DNA of 64,000 bases from Prevotella sp. (GCA_017478025.1 JAFVGZ010000018.1:1-64000); one strand, 5' to 3'; shown: positions 14,446 through 23,447, counted from the first letter of the stretch. The notes: generated from the sequence alone by a model not told the origin. Numbers and translations: made by a program.

Positions 14446-16776
14446 TCACTTCTTCCTTATCACCACTTTCCAGTAATCGTCCACCTTTTCAGTAGAAAGA
14501 ACCTCATGCCCTTCCTGACGCACGCTGCCTGGCACGTTCTGTATTGGCTGCCCATCATCAAGCAGTATCTCCAACAGCTGTCCGCTCTGCATAGTGGAGA
14601 GTTCTATCTTCGTCTTCACGAAATTCATCGGACACGCCACACCTCTAAGGTCTTTTTTGAGAGAAGAGGAATCCCCCCCCTTACCCTCCGGAGGTAGGGA
14701 GTCTCCACTTTGGGGAGATTTAGAGGGGGGCACCTTAAACTGCAGCGAGTCATCCATTGAGGCATACAGCTCATTCACCTTTGCTGCCAACGCGTCTATC
14801 TGCTCTCGGTCGTTTGACAACGATTCAGCATGACGGGCCTTCTCGACAATAGTCTTGAAACCAGCATTCACAATGCCGGCATTGATAAACAGCTCTTCAA
14901 AGTTGGTATATACTTCGTCGTCCGTACGAGGGTCGGCACCACGGGTGACGAGCAACATACGGGAAGCAGAGAATACTATGTCACGCAGCAGTTGTTCCTC
15001 GTCGACACCCGGCTGTGCCAATGCTGCCTGCTTTTCCTTGATGGTGGCCTGATCCAGTTCTATGATGTCGAACAGACCTGCAGAACATTCGGCCTTGCCG
15101 TGACTGGTCAACGAGAATACTTCTTCGGCACCCCAGTCGAAGTAATGGTTCTTGTCATCCTCAAACGAAGGCACATCCTGATAGCGGGCAATCAACTCCT
15201 TGATAACATCGGCACCTTCTTTGCGTACAAAGGCATCGTAACTGTCATACTGGTCTTTCACCGTGAGGTAATGACCCAGATAATCAACTACGAACTGCGG
15301 TATGTCTCTTGCTGCCAGATAGCCAAGGGCCTCTGCCAGTTCTGTCTTGCCGTTTACGCGAGCCCATACGGTATATGCTGGATAAGGATGGTCTCCTACC
15401 CTGCCGATACGTCCGCTGAAGCCCAAGTCGCTCCACGCATTCTGGGCACACGAGTTAGAGCAGCCGTTGATATTTATCTTCAGGTCGGGCAGTTTGTCGA
15501 GGTCCAGTGTGCTTTTCTCCAACTGTCTGCGAATACCCTTTACCAATCCCTTTGGCAGACAGATGCCCAAGCGGCAGGTGTCGGCGCCGGTACATGATGT
15601 GAGGTTATTGAGTATGACAGGCACATCGAGCGACAGGCCCAATGACTTGAAGAACTGATAGACATTTGGCAGATACGCCTCTGGAATATTTCGCAGCTGC
15701 ATATTCTGACGTGGCGTGAAGCGGATGACGTCATTGCCAAATTCCTTCAGGAAGTCTGCTATCTTTTCAAAGACATCGGGGGACGTATTGCCATGCAGGA
15801 ACGGTATAACGGCGTAGAAGCCTTCGCCTACGCTCTGCTTTTGTGCATAGCGCTGCTTCCATGTAGCAAATGCCTCACTCTCGTCCACTACAGGAGCAAA
15901 TGACGGCTTTTTATATTCCAGCTGTAACAGGGCCGGCGTAAAGTCCAGCGTCTCATCGTCAACCAGTTTGTCATACTCCTCCTTATAGAGTCTCCGCGTC
16001 TCTTCCTCGCCGTTCTTGTAAAATATATAACGTATGCGAGCCTTATGACGGTTCTTTCTATTGCCGTTCAGGTTAAAGAAGTTCTTTGCAGCCTTTGCCG
16101 CACGGAACAGGTCTTTCTCGGGCAGGAAGTCAAACACCTGCCACCCCTTGTGCGGTTTACTTGCCACGCTACCGCCTAACAGCACCTTGAAGCCACGCTG
16201 TCCGCCCCTTCTCTGCGGAATCAGTCCCAGGTCTGCCACCAGTGAGAAGTTAGCATCCTCCTCATTCATGTCGAAGGCAATCTTCAGCTTGCGCGGCATT
16301 GACCACGAGTCCTTTTCGGCAATCAGACGTGTTGTCAGTCCTATGGCGTATGGATAGGGGTCGAATGTCTCTCTGCTGCTGATGCCGCCCAGTTCGTTTA
16401 CCAGTATGTTGCGCACGGTATTTCCTCCGCCACCCTGTGTGGAAAGGCCCGCTTCCTTCAGTGCAAGGAGCGCCTCGGTAGCCTGGTCGATGCTAACGTC
16501 GTGTATTTGCACCTCCTGTCGCGTCGTGATATGGATGTGCGAACAGTTCACCTGTCGTCCCACCTCAGCCACACGCCTCAACTGGCGCGGAGTGATGAGA
16601 CCGCCTGTGCAACGAATGCGCAACATATAGTGCTCGTCCTGACGCTGCTCATAAATACCCATCGGCACACGGTTCGATTTCAACTGTGCACCACTGATTT
16701 CTCCTTTTTTATATTGCTCTATGAGCCGCTGATTGTACTGAATGTCTGCTGTCAGACTCTCTGGTATGATATACAT
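14446..16776 (-). CDS. Siroheme-dependent sulfite reductase fused to a TusA-like domain
   Basis: The enzyme reduces sulfite to sulfide. The start is taken at ATG 16774-16776 (MYIIPESLTADIQYN, 776 aa) because an upstream in-frame ATG at 16839 lies before the promoter. Two nitrite/sulfite reductase half-domains are followed by the 4Fe-4S/siroheme ligands Cys395, Cys401 (TSCTGADTC) and Cys439, Cys443 (NGCSNSC). A helical region (about 570-680) precedes a Pro/Gly/Ser-rich linker (682-705) and a TusA-type sulfur-carrier domain (706-776) with the Cys715-Pro motif GVACPMNF. The linker is coded by one of the GC-rich palindromic repeats. The fusion suggests the sulfide or sulfur is passed to a carrier; that is inference. 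Confidence 0.88.
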   Translation of the reverse strand: MYIIPESLTADIQYNQRLIEQYKKGEISGAQLKSNRVPMGIYEQRQDEHYMLRIRCTGGLITPRQLRRVAEVGRQVNCSHIHITTRQEVQIHDVSIDQATEALLALKEAGLSTQGGGGNTVRNILVNELGGISSRETFDPYPYAIGLTTRLIAEKDSWSMPRKLKIAFDMNEEDANFSLVADLGLIPQRRGGQRGFKVLLGGSVASKPHKGWQVFDFLPEKDLFRAAKAAKNFFNLNGNRKNRHKARIRYIFYKNGEEETRRLYKEEYDKLVDDETLDFTPALLQLEYKKPSFAPVVDESEAFATWKQRYAQKQSVGEGFYAVIPFLHGNTSPDVFEKIADFLKEFGNDVIRFTPRQNMQLRNIPEAYLPNVYQFFKSLGLSLDVPVILNNLTSCTGADTCRLGICLPKGLVKGIRRQLEKSTLDLDKLPDLKININGCSNSCAQNAWSDLGFSGRIGRVGDHPYPAYTVWARVNGKTELAEALGYLAARDIPQFVVDYLGHYLTVKDQYDSYDAFVRKEGADVIKELIARYQDVPSFEDDKNHYFDWGAEEVFSLTSHGKAECSAGLFDIIELDQATIKEKQAALAQPGVDEEQLLRDIVFSASRMLLVTRGADPRTDDEVYTNFEELFINAGIVNAGFKTIVEKARHAESLSNDREQIDALAAKVNELYASMDDSLQFKVPPSKSPQSGDSLPPEGKGGDSSSLKKDLRGVACPMNFVKTKIELSTMQSGQLLEILLDDGQPIQNVPGSVRQEGHEVLSTEKVDDYWKVVIRKK

Positions 16777-16802
16777 ATCTTTCGTGTTAAAGTTTTCGGA
16801 TG

Positions 16803-16833
16803 CAAAGGTAGGCACTTTTTCCTCCGCCCACAA
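16803..16833 (-). promoter_or_regulatory. Promoter of the sulfate assimilation operon
   Basis: Minus-strand TTG (16831-16833), 20-base spacer and TACCTTTG (16803-16810), 27 bases before the chosen sulfite reductase start. Confidence 0.8.
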
Positions 16834-16858
16834 TCCCACGCACGGAGTATTTTATATA

Positions 16859-16887
16859 CCAAACCTATGTGATAGCCATACCTATCA
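16859..16887. promoter_or_regulatory. Candidate operator upstream of the sulfur promoter
   Basis: TGATAG (16870-16875) and CTATCA (16882-16887) form an inverted repeat. CCAAACCTAT (16859-16868) and CCATACCTAT (16876-16885) form a direct repeat spaced 17 bp. Both lie just upstream of the -33 element, where an activator would bind. Confidence 0.4.
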
Positions 16888-16942
16888 CTCCCCAATGGGT
16901 TATCAGCAGGGTCCGAAAAGGACAGAAATTAATAAACTCGAC

Positions 16943-17159
16943 TTTCGCAAGTAGGAAAACGCCCTGAAAGGGCAAAAGCATATAGCCCAGGGCAGCGCCC
17001 TGGGTATGAAAGCGAATAGTAACCACGCCCTGTAAGGGCAGCAGAACGACATGAATGAACTTCTTTTGCCCTTACAGGGCGCAACTACACATCACATAAA
17101 AACCCAGGGCGCTGCCCTGGGCTATAAGCAGGTTGCCCTTTCAGGGCGCACTTGCGGAA
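16943..17159. repeat. Composite palindromic repeat element, about 215 bp
   Basis: Nested palindromes are arranged symmetrically: CGCCCTGAAAGGGC (16960), AGCCCAGGGCAGCGCCCTGGG (16984, also self-complementary), CGCCCTGTAAGGGC (17026); then mirror forms GCCCTTACAGGGCG (17068), ACCCAGGGCGCTGCCCTGGG (17102) and GCCCTTTCAGGGCG (17135). The outer edges TTCGCAAGT / ACTTGCGGA also match. It looks like a REP-type or non-autonomous mobile element. No transposase is present. Confidence 0.8.
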
Positions 17160-17164
17160 TATGA

Positions 17165-17325
17165 ATTATTCTAATTATTCTAATTTATTTCAAAAAAACG
17201 CAGCATTTCTTTCAAGAAAACCGCAGCATTTCTGTCAAAAAATCGCCCAATTTCTGTCAAAAAGCCGCTTGAGCGGGGCTATCTGACAACGAAAATTATT
17301 CTAATTATTCTAATTTCTTTCAAGA
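17165..17325 (+). repeat. Direct repeats framing three 22-24 bp units
   Basis: ATTATTCTAATTATTCTAATTT occurs at about 17164 and 17295. Between them are three related units beginning CGCAGCATTTCTTTCAAG, CGCAGCATTTCTGTCAAA and CGCCCAATTTCTGTCAAA. No gene is seen here. Confidence 0.6.
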
Positions 17326-17354
17326 ACCCACCGAATAATCCCCACAAATAGGTA

Positions 17355-17385
17355 TTGTGTATGTGAAAAAAAAGTTATACCTTTG
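17355..17385 (+). promoter_or_regulatory. Promoter of the heme-acquisition locus
   Basis: TTG (17355-17357), 20-base spacer and TACCTTTG (17378-17385), 77 bases before ATG 17463. Confidence 0.8.
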
Positions 17386-17462
17386 CAACCGATTTGCACG
17401 AAGGTGCATACGGATAACGAAATCAAAACAACACTTCAACAACACTTTCAACAAAAAAATTT

Positions 17463-18509
17463 ATGAAGAAAATCTCTACTCTTATCCTTTTACTCACGCT
17501 TGCGCTGACGATGTCGGCCCAGCAGCACGGTGCGGCAGGCATGAAGTTTGTCGGCAAAGCCACCGTTAAGCCATATATCATCAACCCCGAAACGGGCGAG
17601 GCGACAGGACTCGACATGGTTGTGGAGTTCACGTCTGACACAATGACATATATCGGCGGCAGGGAGTCAGCCAGCTTCATTACGCCTGAGCTGAACTATA
17701 ATTTTGGCGAAATGGTAATAACTTTGCCTTCATACCAGATTGACGGCACCACATTCACCGGCGGCTACGGCGGCGTAACATGGCCAGAGCAGGACTACAC
17801 GGTCAACATTGGCGAGGAGTCCGTCACAGGCAAGCTCAGCGGCACATTCACTCACGCCAACAACATCTATGAACTGAAGATGAAACTGGCGTTCTCCTAC
17901 AGCCTCATAGACAAGATCGCAACACCCGTGAAGGTTCTGCTCGAGTATGAGATTGACGGTTTCTACCTGAAGGAGACATCGGGCAAGCTTGACGTGAATG
18001 TTGCAGGCGGCCAGTACTCTGCGCCCTCTGTGACCTACGTGACACGTACATACACCGACGGCGACGCTACAAAGGTTGACGTGCAGGTGCCGGCATACGT
18101 ACTGGAAGGCACCCCAATGGGCAACATCAGCGTGGGTGGCTACACGGTGCAGGGCCTTACATGGGACGAGACTCTGGAGGCTTACAACAAGGATTACTCT
18201 AACGATGGCCTGTCACTTTACTTCAGCAATGGCTCTTCACTCACTGGAGACTATCCGCTCAACAAGGCCGGACAGAAGATAACAGTGAAGTTTAACGGCA
18301 CGAGCGTATCGTCACTTGTGAACACCTTCCAGCCAGGCAACATGCCATTCGTCATCATCTCTACATTCCCCGGCACGACATCGGGCATCAGCAGCGTCTC
18401 AAAGGCGGTGAAAGCCAATGGAGGAAAAGCGTATAATGCTGCCGGTCAGCAGGTGAGCCAGGAGGCGAAAGGCTTTGTAATCATCGACGGCAAGAAATTC
18501 TTTAAGTAA
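17463..18509 (+). CDS. Secreted calycin-like protein with C-terminal tail, first gene of hmu locus
   Basis: The 348-aa product has a signal peptide (MKKISTLILLLTLALTMSAQ, cleavage near 20). Repeated beta-rich segments follow (GKATVKPYIINPETGEATGLDMVVEF; GGQYSAPSVTYV), fitting the calycin-like domain proteins of Bacteroidetes, probably in two copies. It ends AYNAAGQQVSQEAKGFVIIDGKKFFK-like, a short tail of the type seen on secreted Prevotella proteins. It lies 27 bp before the HmuY-like gene, in one transcript with HmuY and HmuR, which suggests a part in binding heme or a heme protein. The ligand is not shown by the sequence. Confidence 0.7.
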   Translation: MKKISTLILLLTLALTMSAQQHGAAGMKFVGKATVKPYIINPETGEATGLDMVVEFTSDTMTYIGGRESASFITPELNYNFGEMVITLPSYQIDGTTFTGGYGGVTWPEQDYTVNIGEESVTGKLSGTFTHANNIYELKMKLAFSYSLIDKIATPVKVLLEYEIDGFYLKETSGKLDVNVAGGQYSAPSVTYVTRTYTDGDATKVDVQVPAYVLEGTPMGNISVGGYTVQGLTWDETLEAYNKDYSNDGLSLYFSNGSSLTGDYPLNKAGQKITVKFNGTSVSSLVNTFQPGNMPFVIISTFPGTTSGISSVSKAVKANGGKAYNAAGQQVSQEAKGFVIIDGKKFFK

Positions 18510-18536
18510 AACTATTCACATTCCGCAAGAAGGATT

Positions 18537-19340
18537 TTGAAATCCATACTACACATAGTCATTGCAGGCTGCGGCATCATGATGATGCTGACAGCCTGCA
18601 ATGGTATTCTCGGAGGCCTGTATGACGAGGATAACGGCGGTAACACTTATGACAGCGATACCACATCGGTACACGGCACCCTGTATGTCGATGCGTCAAG
18701 CTGGACGGACTGGTATTACATTGACCTGCACGCCATCCGTGACTCTATCGTGAAGGGCGCAGAGCCGGACCTGACATTCGAGCCCTGGCCCATACCGACC
18801 GAAGAGATAGAGGCCTTTGACCAGGAGGGGAGCGGCATCTACACCTATTGGTATGACATCTTCGGCGAAGGCATCAAGAAGCGGGAGTATCGCAGCAGCT
18901 ACCCCACAGAGAAACAGCCGGAGCCGGAGCAATGGGATCTGGCCGTGCACCGCAACAACGTGAGGACCAACGGCGGGGCAGCGGCAGAGACAAACAGCAC
19001 AGACATGATGGGCGAGAAACCACTGTCGGGATTCACGACGGACATGACCGAGGACGAGATGAACGAGACGGACGTATGGACGATATCGGCACAGATGTTA
19101 CAGAGTCTCATAGGCAACCAGCGCATAAAGGTTAACCCCGTACTGAGCAGATGGCTGACAACGGAGATTCCCCCCATGCCACCGGCATACATGCAGAACG
19201 ACCATGTTTTCCTGCTCAGGATGAAGGACAACACCTACGCCGCCCTGCGACTGCTGAACTATGTCAGCCCCACAGCCGTGAAATGCTGCCTGACGATAGA
19301 ATACAAATACCCGGTACGGATTGACGAATTAACGAATTAA
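18537..19340 (+). CDS. hmuY: HmuY-family heme-binding lipoprotein
   Basis: HmuY proteins take heme from host or partner proteins at the cell surface and pass it to HmuR. The start is TTG 18537, supported by AGAAGGA directly before it; the 267-aa product has a lipobox LTAC with Cys21. The diagnostic region QWDLAVHRNNVRTNGG (about 132-147) and the C-terminal strands HVFLLRMKDNTYAALRLLNYV match the family. The last residues ELTN and the TAA stop are coded by the first units of the octamer tract 19327-19396. The known heme ligands of P. gingivalis HmuY cannot be placed without an alignment. Confidence 0.85.
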   Translation: MKSILHIVIAGCGIMMMLTACNGILGGLYDEDNGGNTYDSDTTSVHGTLYVDASSWTDWYYIDLHAIRDSIVKGAEPDLTFEPWPIPTEEIEAFDQEGSGIYTYWYDIFGEGIKKREYRSSYPTEKQPEPEQWDLAVHRNNVRTNGGAAAETNSTDMMGEKPLSGFTTDMTEDEMNETDVWTISAQMLQSLIGNQRIKVNPVLSRWLTTEIPPMPPAYMQNDHVFLLRMKDNTYAALRLLNYVSPTAVKCCLTIEYKYPVRIDELTN

Positions 19341-19396
19341 CAAATTAACGAATTAACGAATTAACGAATTAACGAATTAACAAATTAACGAATTGA
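19327..19396 (+). repeat. Octamer tract GAATTAAC between hmuY and hmuR
   Basis: About eight units of GAATTAAC with AAATTAAC variants fill the whole gap from the last codons of hmuY to the hmuR start. The tract supplies the hmuY stop codon. Confidence 0.9.
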
Positions 19397-19399
19397 GAA

Positions 19400-21469
19400 T
19401 TGAAAGCTACGATCAAACATAATGTGCTATCACATAGCAGCAGGATTATTATTCTGCTGGTGGCTTGCTGTTTTCATTTCTCATCATTACTGCATGCGGA
19501 GATGCGGGACAGCGTGTCGCTGGATCAGATTGTTGTCACCGGCACACGCACGATGAAACCCCTGAAGGACACGCCGATAGAGACACGCCTCATAACATCG
19601 AGGGAGATAGAACAATCTGACGCTACCAACATACAGGAACTCCTGACAAGAATGTTGCCTGGGGTGGAGTTCTCGTATGCCATGAACCAGCAGACACACC
19701 TGAACTTCAGCGGCTTTGGCGGGCAGAGCATCCTGTTCCTCCTGGACGGGGACCGCATAGCTGGCGAGACGATGGACGACGTGGATTTTACACGCATAGC
19801 ACTCGACAACGTAGATCATATCGAAATCATAAAGACCGCCTCATCAGCCCTCTATGGCTCTAATGCCGCAGGCGGTGTGATAAACATCATCACCAAGAAC
19901 CCCACAAAACGCTGGGCATCGAAGGTGCACGGGCGATATGGCACGTACAACGATGCTCGATACGGCATCAGCTATGGACGCTATTACGAGAAGCTGCAGA
20001 ACACGCTGTGCTTTACGGGGACGCACATTGACTCGTATGACGTAAGGAACGGCGACAAGTCAAAGGCGCAGACACCGTATATGGTTGACACGTATTACGG
20101 CGGCAAGACATATAACGTCAACGACAAGATGAGCATCACGCTGCCGTCAGGGTGGATATCAGAGGATGCCAAGTTGCGCCTGATACTCAAGGCCGGCTAC
20201 TTCTTTCGCGAGAAGGCAACAGCCTCCCCTACCCTGCCCGACCACTACAGGGGCGTGAACCTGGGAGCCAGGACGCTGTGGGACCTGAGCGACAGGGACA
20301 ACATAGAGCTGGCATACAACTTTGACCAGTATGACAAGGCACAGCACAGCACGCTGACAGACCTGTGTCTCAGGACCTATTCGAACGTGCAGAACTCTGT
20401 GCGAGGACTGTACAACCACACCATTGGAGAGGGAAACATCCTTACCGTCGGGGCTGACTGGATGCGTGACTACCTGCTGAACAGCAAGACGGTCAACGGA
20501 GAGTATGTGCAGCACACGGCAGATGCCTTCGCACAATTTGACTGGAACATCAACACGCGCTGGGAGATGGTGACGGCGCTGAGATATGACTACATCTCAG
20601 ACGGACACCATCACAGGCTTTCACCCAAACTGAACGTACGCTATAAGGCCTCTGACCGTCTGACCCTGCGAGGAGGTTACGGAATGGGCTTCCGTGCTCC
20701 AACACTCAAGGAGAAATACTATATCTTCAACATGGCGGGGATATGGGACATCGTGGGAAGCAACGTAATCGGTTATGACCTGAAGCCGGAGGAGAGCCAC
20801 AACTTCAACCTGTCAGCGCAATACGTCATTGACGGTTACGTAATCAACGGAGCAGCATACTATAACATCATCAGAAACAGGATTACTACAGGAATGCCCT
20901 ACGATAAGTCCGCGTTTCCCGGCGATGCCTCTTTGCTCGGCACTACGCGATGGCTGCCGTACGTCAACGTAAAACGATATAACTCCCTCTCGCTGGACCT
21001 CTCGCTGCAGAAGCACTGGGCACAGGGCATCAGCGCAATGCTGGCTTACGCCTTTATCCACGAGGATGACGTGAAAGACAATGACGGTAACGATATGAAC
21101 GGTCAATACCTGCCCGCCAGGCCCCACTCCATCACCGCCAACGTGGATTGGGACAAGCAGTTCAGCAAGAACTATGGGCTGAACATAGCCCTCAACGGGC
21201 GTTTCCTCTCTGCGGTGGATAATATGGAGTATGTGGATTACACCACTATCGACCCCGCCACAGGCAAATTGCTGCGCACCAACGTGCATTACGACGCCTA
21301 CACCATGTGGCGCCTCACCGTGACGCAACGTATCTGCAAGGCCTTCAAACTATCAGTAACACTCGACAATATCTTCAATTATAACCCCACCTATCACTAT
21401 TTCAATTCGCCATTCACCAATGGCACCACAATACAGGCAGGACTGAGCATAGATCTTGATATGCTGTAG
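19400..21469 (+). CDS. hmuR: TonB-dependent heme receptor HmuR
   Basis: The 689-aa outer-membrane receptor imports heme using TonB energy. The start is probably TTG 19400, directly after the octamer tract; a GTG nine codons later is an alternative. A signal segment (IIILLVACCFHFSSLLHA) is followed by the TonB box region (DSVSLDQIVVTGTR), the plug (IQELLTRMLPGVEFSYAM, ALYGSNAAGGVINIITK) and a 22-strand barrel ending GTTIQAGLSIDLDML. The plug motif NQQTHLNFSGFGGQSILFLL is typical of the HmuR subfamily. The short form, with no N-terminal carboxypeptidase-like domain, separates it from SusC proteins. Confidence 0.9.
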   Translation: MKATIKHNVLSHSSRIIILLVACCFHFSSLLHAEMRDSVSLDQIVVTGTRTMKPLKDTPIETRLITSREIEQSDATNIQELLTRMLPGVEFSYAMNQQTHLNFSGFGGQSILFLLDGDRIAGETMDDVDFTRIALDNVDHIEIIKTASSALYGSNAAGGVINIITKNPTKRWASKVHGRYGTYNDARYGISYGRYYEKLQNTLCFTGTHIDSYDVRNGDKSKAQTPYMVDTYYGGKTYNVNDKMSITLPSGWISEDAKLRLILKAGYFFREKATASPTLPDHYRGVNLGARTLWDLSDRDNIELAYNFDQYDKAQHSTLTDLCLRTYSNVQNSVRGLYNHTIGEGNILTVGADWMRDYLLNSKTVNGEYVQHTADAFAQFDWNINTRWEMVTALRYDYISDGHHHRLSPKLNVRYKASDRLTLRGGYGMGFRAPTLKEKYYIFNMAGIWDIVGSNVIGYDLKPEESHNFNLSAQYVIDGYVINGAAYYNIIRNRITTGMPYDKSAFPGDASLLGTTRWLPYVNVKRYNSLSLDLSLQKHWAQGISAMLAYAFIHEDDVKDNDGNDMNGQYLPARPHSITANVDWDKQFSKNYGLNIALNGRFLSAVDNMEYVDYTTIDPATGKLLRTNVHYDAYTMWRLTVTQRICKAFKLSVTLDNIFNYNPTYHYFNSPFTNGTTIQAGLSIDLDML

Positions 21470-21477
21470 AGCAAGCC

Positions 21478-21545
21478 CAGCCCCCCTCAAGCCCCACCCC
21501 GGCCCTCCCCTGGGGGAGGGAGACGTGAACGGCGGGAGGGGTATT
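21478..21545 (+). repeat. GC-rich palindrome downstream of hmuR
   Basis: CCGGCCCTCCCCTGGGGGAGGG forms a strong hairpin of the CCCTCCCC/GGGGAGGG family; it may also weaken readthrough into the next gene. Confidence 0.7.
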
Positions 21546-21588
21546 GAGAATTAAGAATTGAAAAAATGGAAATTATGGATTGTGAATT

Positions 21589-22563
21589 ATGCATTATGAA
21601 TTAAAGAAGACTTTCTTCTCCTTCCTCATCATATTGCTTCTCATGCCATTGGGACATGCTCTGATGGCTATCATGGAGCATCTGCTGGCACCCACAGCGT
21701 TGCATTACAGCGCTTTCCTTATGGGTCTCGTGGGACTTATCATCACCATCATAGGCATATATCAAAAGGGCGACACACGTCAGACCCTCTTTGGCATCAC
21801 GGGAGCTATGCTCTTCTGGACCGGCTGGGTGGAGTTTCTCTTTGTCTATTATGCCCAGCGATACGGCGTGCACTACGACCTGCAGGGCTCAGGAATAGTA
21901 CAGAGCACCACAGAATATATCAACGGTATCGGCGTGAACCACAGCATGACCATCAACGGCACCCCCGTGGAGGAATTCAGCAAGGCAGAACTGAAACACC
22001 TGCGAGGCTCACGTCCTGAGTATCTCATCATGCCCGCTACATTCGGAATGTGGGTGACAATCATGCTGCTCTATCTCTTTAACAGCCGTACAGGATGTAA
22101 CTTCATCGTATGGATACAGAAACACGTGATACGCAGCCGCAAAACCCCTGACGCAATTATCAATGGCAATATACGCCCCACGAACCCATCGCTGTCAGTC
22201 TTTATGGAGTGGAACGTGATGATGTGGGGTATCTATCTGCTTCTGATGTTTTGCTACGACCCTGTGTTCCTGGGTCAGAGCCATCCCGTGACGCTTCTGA
22301 TAGGAGCAATAGCGCTGGTCAGCACATTTTTGATGATAAAGAAACAGCTGCTCATCCGACAATGGGGACGCAACATACGTTTCGCGCTGGCAACAGTCAT
22401 TGTCTTCTGGACCTTCGTGGAGATATGTGGCCGCAACGGACTGTTCAACGAAGTGTGGACCGACCCCGTAAACCATATCACAGAAATGGCAATAATACTC
22501 GGAGCCTTCATCGGCGGCCTCGCACTAACGGCAGTATGGAAACCGGAGGAGAGTAAAGAGTGA
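21589..22563 (+). CDS. Polytopic membrane protein of the hmu locus, unknown function
   Basis: The 324-aa product has about seven or eight hydrophobic segments: two near the start (FLIILLLMPLGHALMAIM, LMGLVGLIITIIGIY), one at about 72-92, one at about 145-165 and four in the C-terminal half, ending ALTAVWKPEE. I do not recognise the family. It follows hmuR by 119 bp in the same direction, so a part in heme transport is possible. The chosen ATG lies in an ATGCATTATGAATTA repeat, so the first residues are uncertain. Confidence 0.65.
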   Translation: MHYELKKTFFSFLIILLLMPLGHALMAIMEHLLAPTALHYSAFLMGLVGLIITIIGIYQKGDTRQTLFGITGAMLFWTGWVEFLFVYYAQRYGVHYDLQGSGIVQSTTEYINGIGVNHSMTINGTPVEEFSKAELKHLRGSRPEYLIMPATFGMWVTIMLLYLFNSRTGCNFIVWIQKHVIRSRKTPDAIINGNIRPTNPSLSVFMEWNVMMWGIYLLLMFCYDPVFLGQSHPVTLLIGAIALVSTFLMIKKQLLIRQWGRNIRFALATVIVFWTFVEICGRNGLFNEVWTDPVNHITEMAIILGAFIGGLALTAVWKPEESKE

Positions 22564-22685
22564 AAAGTGAAGAATGAAGAGTGAAGAGTGAAGAGTGAAA
22601 AGTGAAAAGTGAAGAGTGAAAAGTGAAGAGTGAAGAGTGAAGAAAGAAGAGTGAAGAATGAAGAATGAAGAGTGAAGAGTGAAGA
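22560..22685 (+). repeat. Heptamer tract AGTGAAR
   Basis: About 17 units of AGTGAAG, AGTGAAA and AATGAAG between two converging genes. Confidence 0.9.
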
Positions 22686-22702
22686 ATTGGGAATTGAGGA
22701 TA

Positions 22703-22752
22703 CGTTAATTTGTTAATTCGTTAATTCGTTAATTTGTTAATTTGTTAATTTG
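22703..22752 (-). repeat. Octamer tract GAATTAAC (minus orientation)
   Basis: Six units (GTTAATTC/GTTAATTT on the plus strand). The tract begins inside the last codons of the TtcA-like gene and supplies its stop. Confidence 0.9.
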
Positions 22753-23447
22753 GAGATCGTCCTCCACAATGTGTAGCGCGCTTCGGGATTGAGGGATTCT
22801 ATATGGTGAAAGAGGTCACTCATGTCTTTGCGGCGAGTGGCATCTTCATAGGGGCAGGCTGTTTTCTGTTTGTGAAAGCCTTCTGACTGCGCTATGCTTT
22901 TTATATCTTCCTCTGCCACAAGGCATAACGGGCGTATCACGCTGATGGGGTAATGCCTCATCTTCATAAGCGGGCTCATTGTCTCGTTGCGACCCTGATA
23001 GATCATGTTCATCAAGAGCGTTGTGATAAAGTCATCCTGATGGTGCCCAAGGGCAACCTTGCTGAAATGATTCTCCTGAGCAAAGGTGAACAATGCCTTG
23101 CGGCGATACCATGAACAGAGGAAGCACTTGGTCTTACGACGGTCTGTAGATTCATCAAAGGCGGTGTGGATGATGTTCAGACGCACCCCCGCAGCATCGC
23201 AGAAGTCACGCAGGTATGTCTCATCAGAATGATATGGGATATTATCCATTACAACATGTGCCGCCTCCACCTCTATGCGCGGCTTGAGGATGGTCTGCTG
23301 CCTGCCAAGAAGTCTGACAAGCTCCATAGAATCCTTACCACCCGACAGAGCTATCAGCACCCTGTCACCGTCCTCCAAAAGGGAGTAGTCAGCACAAGCC
23401 TTATGAAAAAGCTTGAAAACCCTATGAGATAATGTACAATTTACCAT
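22737..23447 (-). CDS. TtcA-family PP-loop ATPase, probable tRNA thiolation enzyme
   Basis: The 236-aa protein carries SGGKDS (about 35-40), the nucleotide-binding loop of the tRNA thiolase family, and CFLC (about 108-111), the Cys pair that holds an iron-sulfur cluster in TtcA-like enzymes. LGHHQDDFITTLLMNM is the family helix. Members make 2-thiocytidine or related bases in tRNA. The first residues (MVNCT) fall in a TGTACAATTTACC repeat, so the start is uncertain. The end, SKLTN plus TAA, is coded by the octamer tract. It stands alone at the end of the glycan cluster. Confidence 0.83.
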   Translation of the reverse strand: MVNCTLSHRVFKLFHKACADYSLLEDGDRVLIALSGGKDSMELVRLLGRQQTILKPRIEVEAAHVVMDNIPYHSDETYLRDFCDAAGVRLNIIHTAFDESTDRRKTKCFLCSWYRRKALFTFAQENHFSKVALGHHQDDFITTLLMNMIYQGRNETMSPLMKMRHYPISVIRPLCLVAEEDIKSIAQSEGFHKQKTACPYEDATRRKDMSDLFHHIESLNPEARYTLWRTISKLTN

